Assembly (NCBI RefSeq): GCF_009755265.1
Contig: NZ_WPOO01000027.1
Span: 1 to 28,146, forward strand
DNA length: 28,146 nt
Source of the DNA: Adlercreutzia rubneri
GTDB lineage: Bacteria > Actinomycetota > Coriobacteriia > Coriobacteriales > Eggerthellaceae
Reading direction: 5' to 3'
Position 1 is the stretch's first letter, and each line of letters opens with the position of its first letter. A model generated the notes under the pieces. That model saw only the letters and a list, made by a program, of their open reading frames with translations. It was not told the origin of the DNA and made no database searches. A program made the translations under genes and the position numbers. Shown one piece after another: positions 23,410 through 28,146 of this stretch.

Positions 23410-26400
23410 CTAGGCGATCATAGCTTCCGGGCCGAAGAGGTCGCGGATCTCCGCTTTCAGCACCGTGGACTGGGCATCTACCGACACCGGCAGCTCGGCG
23501 CGGAAACGGCGGCCGTCGGCCTGCTGCACGAACAGCACTACGCCGTCGCGGCCCGGGTACGAGCTCAGGATGCGGCTCAGATGCGCCGAACGGTTCTGGT
23601 CGAAGGAGCGCGAGGGCACCCGCAGCTCCAAATGGCTCGGCCGCGCGTCCTCCTCGTTAAGCTCCAGCGCCTCCAGTTCGAAGGCCATGATCTGGTTGCC
23701 ACGGTCGCCGCTCTCGAACTTGCCCTTGATCTTCGCGATGACGTCCTCCTGGATGACCTCGGCGAAGTCGTCATACTTGAAGCAGATGCATTCGATGGAG
23801 CCGGTGGTGTCCTCCAGCGTGAACGTGGCCATCTTCGTGCCGCGCTTCGTGAGCTTCGTCGCCACATTCGAGATCATGCCCACGAACACGCCGTTCTTGA
23901 TCTCCTTGGTCTGCTCGGAGAGCGTGCCCATGTCGTAGCGGGACATACGGCGCAGCGTGCCCTCATAGGGGGCCAGCGGGTGCTCGCTCACATAGATCTT
24001 CATGATCTCCTTCTCGTAGGCGAGCTTGGTGCGCTTGTCCCATTCCACGCCGTCGGGAGCGGGCACGTCCTCCTGGAAGCCGGAGTCAGCGTCGTCGGCG
24101 AACATGTCGAACATGGACACCTGGCCGGCATCGCGGTCCTTCTGACGCTTGGCTGCGCCCTCGAGCAGCGGCGTCTCCTCCACGAAGTACATGAGCTGCT
24201 TGCGGGTGTAGCCGGTGGAGTCGAAGGCGCCGCCCTTGATGAGGGCCTCGAGCGTCTTGCGGTTGTAGCACTTCGCGTCGAGCCGGTTCACGAAATCGTG
24301 CAGCGACGTGAACGGGCCGTTAGCCTCGCGCTCGGCGATGATCTCGTCGGCGACGTTCTTGCCCACGCCGCGCACGCCCACCAAACCGAAGCGGATGCCG
24401 CCTTCGACCGGGGTGAACTCGGCACGGGAGGCGTTGATGTCTGGCGGCAGTACCGGCGTGCCGTTCTTGTTGCAGCTGGCGATATAGCGGATGAGGCGGT
24501 CGGTGTTGCCCATGTAGCTGGTGAGCACGGCGGCCATGAAGTCGTTCGGGTAGTGCGCCTTCAGGTAGGCCGTGCGCATCACGAGGATGGCATAGGCGGC
24601 CGAATGCGATTTGTTGAAGGCGTACTTCGCGAACTTCTCGGCGTCGGCCCAGATCTGCTGGGCGATCTCGAGCGGGTAGCCGTTGGCCACGGCGCCCTCG
24701 TCCCAGTCGGCCTGCAGCTGGCGCATGATGTCGAGCTTCTTCTTGCCCATGGCCTTGCGCAGCTTGTCGGACTTGCCGGCGGAGAAGCCGGACATGGCCA
24801 TGGAGATCTGCATGATCTGCTCTTGGTAGACCATGGTGCCGTGGGTCTCTTCCAGAATGGGGCGCAGGCGGTCGTCGTAGTAGTGCACGGCCGCCGGGTT
24901 CTTCGCCGCCTTGATGTAGTCCTCCACCATGCCGGACTCGAGCGGGCCCGGGCGGTTCAGGGCGATGGAGGCCACGACGTCGGAGAACTGCTTGGGAGGC
25001 AAACGCTTGAACAGGCTCACGTACAGGGCGCCCTCCACCTGGAACAAGCCGTCCATGTTGCCGGACTGCATAAGCTTGAAAGCCAGCTCATCGTCGGTGG
25101 GAATCTCCTCCGGAACGATCTTCGTGCCCGTGCGCTCCTCGATGTTGCGGCAGGCGATGGAGAGCACGTCCAAGGTGCGCAGACCCAGGAAGTCCATCTT
25201 GAGCAGGCCCAGGTCCGGCGTGTAGTGGCCGTCGTACTGGGTGATGATGCCGCCGCCCTTGGTGTCGCGCTTCATGGGCACGTGATCGCTCATGGGGTCG
25301 CGGCAGATGATGGTGGCGCAGGCGTGCACGCCCTCGCCGCGCACGTGGCCCTCGATGGACTTCGCGGCGTCGATGATGCGCTTGACGTCCTCTTCGGTAT
25401 CGTAGGCCTTCTTCAGGTCGGGATTAGTCTCCAGCGCCTTGTCGATGGTGATGCCCAGCTCGTCGCCGATCATCTTGCAGATGCGGTCGCCCACCCCGTA
25501 GGGGTAGTCCAGCACGCGGGCCGAGTCGCGCACGGCGTTTTTGGCCTGCAGCGTGCCGAAGGTGATCACCTGGGAGACGTGGTCCTCGCCGTAGACGTCC
25601 TTGATGTGGTTGATGACCTCTTCGCGGCGCCCCTGCTCGAAGTCGACGTCGATATCGGGCATCTCCACGCGCTCGGGCGAGAGGAATCGCTCGAACATGA
25701 GGCCGTTGGGCATGGGGTCAAGGTCGGTGATGCCCATGGCGTAGGCCACGATGGCGCCGGCGGCCGAACCGCGGCCGGGTCCCACGCCGATGCCCTGGCT
25801 ACGCGCCCATTCGATGTACTCCTGCACGATGAGGAAGTAGGCCGGGAAGCCCTGCTGGATGATGATGCCCATCTCGTAATCGGCCTGCTTCTGCTCGCGC
25901 TCGGGCACCGGGGTCCCGTAGCGCTTTTCCAAGCCCTCTTGCACGCGCTTGCGGAACCACGATTCCTCGGTCTCGCCCGCAGGCAGGGGGAACTTCGGCA
26001 GGATGGGCTCGCGCTCTAACGTGACGTCGCACTTCGCCGCCACTTCCACCGTGTTGTCGCAGGCCTCGGGGAAGTCCTTCATGGCCTCGCGCATTTCCTC
26101 TTCGGTCTTCATGTAGAACTGGTCGTTCTCGAACTTCATGCGGTTCGTCTGGTTGACCGTGCTTCCGGTGCCGATGCACAGCATGATGTCCTGGGCCTCG
26201 GCGTCTTCCTTCAGCAGGTAGTGGAAGTCATTGGTGGCGATGGTCTTGAGTCCCGCGGCCTTCGCCACGCGGGTGAGCTCGTGGTTCAGCTCGGTCTGGG
26301 TGAAGCCGGCGTCGGTGCGGATGCCCTGGTTCTGCAGCTCGATGTAGAAGTCCCCCTCATCGAAGCAGCTGGCGAACTTACGGGCCCATTCCACGGCGTC

Positions 26401-26868
26401 GTCGAAACGGCGCTCGTCGAGCAGCTTCGGGATAACGCCGGCGATGCAGGCCGACGAGCCGATGATGCCGTGGCCGTACTTCTGCAGCATGGAGAAGGTG
26501 GTGCGCGGCTTGTAGTAGAAGTTGTCCACATGGGACTCGCTGACGAGCTTCAGCAGGTTATGGTAGCCCTCGTTGTTCTTCGCCAGAAGCAGCAGGTGAT
26601 ACAGCTTCGGCTTCACGTCCTTGCGCAGGGACTCGTCGGGAGTGAAGTACACCTCGCAGCCGAAGATGGGCTTCACGCGCTTGCCCGTCTCCTTCTCGAC
26701 GGCGTCGCAGGCGTCGGAGAGCTCCACCATGCCGGACATGACGCCGTGGTCGGTGACGGCCACCGCCGGCATATCCAGCTCGGCGGCGCGGCGCACCATG
26801 TCCTTGATGTGGGTGAGCCCGTCGAGCAGCGAGTATTCCGTATGGTTGTGCAAATGGACAAATGCCAT
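23410..26868 (-). CDS. dnaE: DNA polymerase III alpha subunit
   Basis: This is the 1152-aa replicative polymerase catalytic subunit of the DnaE type. In order: the PHP domain from the N-terminus (FVHLHNHTEYSLLDG, AVTDHGVMSG), the palm with GVGPGRGSAAGAIVAYA and the metal-binding PDIDVDF (404-410), the thumb/fingers, a helix-hairpin-helix region (GVRGVGKNVADEI) and a C-terminal OB fold (GVFVGMISNVATKLTKRG). Length fits DnaE1. The ATG has AAGGGG. The 261 bases upstream hold no gene I can support and no strong promoter. A family 2 repeat lies directly at the 3' end. Confidence 0.97.
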   Translation of the reverse strand: MAFVHLHNHTEYSLLDGLTHIKDMVRRAAELDMPAVAVTDHGVMSGMVELSDACDAVEKETGKRVKPIFGCEVYFTPDESLRKDVKPKLYHLLLLAKNNEGYHNLLKLVSESHVDNFYYKPRTTFSMLQKYGHGIIGSSACIAGVIPKLLDERRFDDAVEWARKFASCFDEGDFYIELQNQGIRTDAGFTQTELNHELTRVAKAAGLKTIATNDFHYLLKEDAEAQDIMLCIGTGSTVNQTNRMKFENDQFYMKTEEEMREAMKDFPEACDNTVEVAAKCDVTLEREPILPKFPLPAGETEESWFRKRVQEGLEKRYGTPVPEREQKQADYEMGIIIQQGFPAYFLIVQEYIEWARSQGIGVGPGRGSAAGAIVAYAMGITDLDPMPNGLMFERFLSPERVEMPDIDVDFEQGRREEVINHIKDVYGEDHVSQVITFGTLQAKNAVRDSARVLDYPYGVGDRICKMIGDELGITIDKALETNPDLKKAYDTEEDVKRIIDAAKSIEGHVRGEGVHACATIICRDPMSDHVPMKRDTKGGGIITQYDGHYTPDLGLLKMDFLGLRTLDVLSIACRNIEERTGTKIVPEEIPTDDELAFKLMQSGNMDGLFQVEGALYVSLFKRLPPKQFSDVVASIALNRPGPLESGMVEDYIKAAKNPAAVHYYDDRLRPILEETHGTMVYQEQIMQISMAMSGFSAGKSDKLRKAMGKKKLDIMRQLQADWDEGAVANGYPLEIAQQIWADAEKFAKYAFNKSHSAAYAILVMRTAYLKAHYPNDFMAAVLTSYMGNTDRLIRYIASCNKNGTPVLPPDINASRAEFTPVEGGIRFGLVGVRGVGKNVADEIIAEREANGPFTSLHDFVNRLDAKCYNRKTLEALIKGGAFDSTGYTRKQLMYFVEETPLLEGAAKRQKDRDAGQVSMFDMFADDADSGFQEDVPAPDGVEWDKRTKLAYEKEIMKIYVSEHPLAPYEGTLRRMSRYDMGTLSEQTKEIKNGVFVGMISNVATKLTKRGTKMATFTLEDTTGSIECICFKYDDFAEVIQEDVIAKIKGKFESGDRGNQIMAFELEALELNEEDARPSHLELRVPSRSFDQNRSAHLSRILSSYPGRDGVVLFVQQADGRRFRAELPVSVDAQSTVLKAEIRDLFGPEAMIA

Positions 26869-27129
26869 CGTCAGCCCCTTCGATAAGGTCGGCGGCGCAC
26901 GAGTTCGTTTATGGTGTGATTACGCGCACTGTGTCGTATCATGCTGGGTCGAAAGCGCGCGGCTGACGTGAGGACCTCCCCGCTGCTTCGCTTCCCTTTC
27001 GACCGCTCTCAAGTTTCGTCGTTTTCTCGGCTGCCATGATACCAGCCTGTCGCCCCACGGTGTGCGAACAAACAGTGAGTTTTGCATGGAATGCCCTGGG
27101 AGCGCAAGCCAGCGGAAGCACCATCAAAC

Positions 27130-27594
27130 CTAGAATTCAATCTCTCCGTAGTCGAGGCCGTGCATATCACGCATCCATTGGAAGAATTCGTCGCAGTTCA
27201 TGACGGGAACGAGGCCCTGGGGGAAATCGAGCTGGTTGCGGGTAATAAGCGCGTCGGCTCTAAGCGCCAGGGCGATTTCGTAAAGGAGATAGCCCTCCGG
27301 GTCGTGCCACGAGGCGGCGAGCATCAGGTCGATCTCCCTCTCGCTCGCTGCGAACACGTTGACGAAGGTGCGCAGGCCCCGCAATTGCCCCATGACGGCG
27401 TCCATCTCGCTCGCTCGTCCTCCGTTGGAAAGAATGTACACAAGAGCGGTCACCTGAGACGAAGAGATCCATAGCTCGAACTCCCCCACCCGACCGCCAA
27501 TCATCAGCAGCCGAGCCTTCTCGTAGAACGGCTCGCGTTCATTCAGGTAGTCCACAACCACGTTGGTGTCGAGAAGTAGCTTGGCTTGGGCCAT
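27130..27594 (-). CDS. PIN-domain toxin (VapC-like ribonuclease)
   Basis: The 154-aa protein is a PIN-domain RNase, the usual toxin of VapBC-type modules. It has the first acidic motif LLLDTNVVVDYL (Asp9, Asp15), a middle ELWISSSQVTALVYIL with Glu, and the C-terminal YEIALALRADALITRNQLDF with the last acidic residues. The start follows the antitoxin stop by one base (TGA-C-ATG) with AAGGGG inside the antitoxin gene, so the pair is coupled. An in-frame start 11 codons earlier is possible but overlaps the antitoxin more. Confidence 0.83.
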   Translation of the reverse strand: MAQAKLLLDTNVVVDYLNEREPFYEKARLLMIGGRVGEFELWISSSQVTALVYILSNGGRASEMDAVMGQLRGLRTFVNVFAASEREIDLMLAASWHDPEGYLLYEIALALRADALITRNQLDFPQGLVPVMNCDEFFQWMRDMHGLDYGEIEF

Positions 27595-27595
27595 G

Positions 27596-27892
27596 TCACA
27601 CCAGCCCCTTGGCGGCGAGACGGTCAAGCTTGATCTCGGCCTTCGTCATATCGTCGAACCGTGTTGAGCGCTTGCGCGAGAGGCTGTCGACAAAGTGCGC
27701 CGCCGATGCCCACCGCTCGCCCGCAGACGTATCGCCATCTTGCAAAAGGAAGTCGGCGCTCCCCTCCTCGATCAGCCGGTCGAACAAGAGGTTCACCGCC
27801 TGGGAGGCGTTCATTCCATCTCGCTTGAGCACACGAAGCCCCTGCTGCTTTTTCCGCTCCGGCATCCGCCCCGTCACCATCGCATCGGTCAC
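27596..27892 (-). CDS. Antitoxin, DinJ/RelB-like
   Basis: The 98-aa protein precedes the PIN toxin. The segment VTGRMPERKKQQGLRVLKRDGMNASQAVNLLFDRLIEEG resembles the ribbon-helix-helix of RelB/DinJ antitoxins (M-x-x-R-x-x-E-x-K-x-x-A...L-G-x-x-x-S-x-A), and the tail FDDMTKAEIKLDRLAAKGLV fits a toxin-binding helix. A GTG start five bases after a perfect AAGGAGG is preferred; an ATG four codons later is the alternative. Pairing a RelB-like antitoxin with a PIN toxin is a hybrid arrangement seen in several lineages. The predicted promoter carries a direct repeat. Confidence 0.75.
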   Translation of the reverse strand: MTDAMVTGRMPERKKQQGLRVLKRDGMNASQAVNLLFDRLIEEGSADFLLQDGDTSAGERWASAAHFVDSLSRKRSTRFDDMTKAEIKLDRLAAKGLV

Positions 27893-27910
27893 AGTGACCT
27901 CCTTTCCGAT

Positions 27911-27946
27911 GTACAACATTTTGAGTACAACCTTTGAGAAAGTCAA
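27911..27946 (-). promoter_or_regulatory. Promoter and candidate operator of the toxin-antitoxin pair
   Basis: Minus-strand TTGACT (27941-27946), a 17-bp spacer and CAAAAT (27918-27923) form a promoter. GTTGTAC occurs twice (27911-27917 and 27925-27931), 14 bp apart and flanking the -10, a good place for autorepression by a ribbon-helix-helix antitoxin. Confidence 0.5.
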
Positions 27947-27971
27947 GACTACTGTTTATCACTTGTTCGGT

Positions 27972-28019
27972 CGACGAACTACCCCGAAATCGCATGAAAT
28001 CTCGAGTTGTTAGCGTCTC
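27972..28019. repeat. Right copy of the ~48-bp repeat abutting the IS
   Basis: Reverse-complement match of 128-174 (CGACGAACTACCCC... to ...CGAGTTGTTAGCGTCTC). It ends exactly where the IS inverted repeat begins, as in the left copy. The two copies are inverted relative to one another while the IS copies are direct. Confidence 0.6.
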
Positions 28020-28146
28020 GGGGGTGCGGACTCCAAGTTGGACACCCAGGTGTCCGGAAGGGAGTTCGAATGTACGACAAGAGGGCCAAGCAGGATGCGC
28101 TGGATCTGTGGTTCTCGATGCCCGGCGAGATGTCCGTGGATGACTT
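28020..28146 (+). mobile_element. 5' end of an IS3-like insertion sequence
   Basis: The left inverted repeat GGGGGTGCGGACTCCAAG, followed by TTGGACA, pairs with the IS end at 97-127. It is followed by a ribosome site GGAAGGGAG and the transposase start. The fragment is 127 bp, the same length as the IS fragment at the other end of the window. Confidence 0.7.
28070..28146 (+). CDS. IS3-family transposase, N-terminal fragment (OrfA)
   Basis: The first 25 codons, MYDKRAKQDALDLWFSMPGE and on, resemble the start of the helix-turn-helix OrfA protein of IS3/IS150-type elements (M-Y-x-x-x-x-x-x-A-x-x-L-W). The ATG is six bases after GGAAGGGAG and 50 bases into the element, as usual. The rest is outside the window. 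Confidence 0.55.
   Translation, partial: MYDKRAKQDALDLWFSMPGEMSVDD

Noticed and set aside
23155..26019. 954-aa open frame antisense to dnaE
   Set aside because: High-GC shadow of a real gene, rich in His/Val/Leu/Gly, with no domain and no ribosome site. The same holds for the long antisense frames opposite the ligase, the reductase and gatAB.
26869..27129. A gene or RNA between dnaE and the PIN toxin
   Set aside because: Short frames only, without ribosome sites or recognisable residues; no clear hairpin or promoter. I see nothing I can support here.

Overview
The window is about 28 kb of high-GC bacterial DNA. Gene content points to the class Coriobacteriia, most likely family Eggerthellaceae (Eggerthella and relatives). 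The main reason is a twelve-helix membrane LuxR-type regulator divergent from a Tat-exported flavoprotein reductase, with an anaerobic pyruvate:ferredoxin oxidoreductase and indirect aminoacylation by GatCAB in support. Genus is inference. Almost all protein genes are on the minus strand.

Layout from left to right. Positions 1-127 are the 3' end of an IS3-like insertion sequence. Two convergent tRNA genes follow, Gly(TCC) and Arg(TCT), sharing a terminator. Next is a minus-strand block for ketoacid and CoA metabolism: porC-porD-porA-porB, an HTH-less LysR effector-domain protein, a phenylacetate-CoA ligase family enzyme and a small membrane protein. The regulator/reductase pair follows, then an Rpn-family nuclease gene whose promoter carries an SOS-like palindrome. 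A housekeeping stretch comes next: gatCAB, a shortened LarE-like protein, a PARG-like macrodomain protein, an MFS transporter, ychF, a sodium-dependent transporter, a ferredoxin-type aldo/keto reductase, truA and dnaE. A toxin-antitoxin pair (DinJ/RelB-like antitoxin, PIN toxin) precedes the 5' end of a second copy of the same IS (28020-28146). The two IS fragments are each exactly 127 bp and lie in direct orientation, so the window is probably a whole assembly contig that breaks inside a repeated IS.

The least explained signal is two families of structured repeats. Each has two copies, all in the same orientation, and all four lie at the 3' end of a minus-strand gene. Family 1 is 110 bp (2821-2930, 6574-6683) and family 2 is 160 bp (4078-4237, 23248-23407). 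In each family short flanking segments are conserved while the paired arms differ in sequence but keep complementarity, which is the mark of selection on structure. One family 1 copy encodes the C-terminal tail of PorD.

Other notable points: the membrane LuxR gene is split by a -1 shift exactly at a canonical G GGA AAC heptamer; the PARG-like protein has Gln at the position of the catalytic Glu; the flavoprotein lacks the usual fumarate-reductase His and Arg; LarE is short at its C-terminus; and several leaders (por, the sodium-dependent transporter, the ligase) carry strong hairpins.
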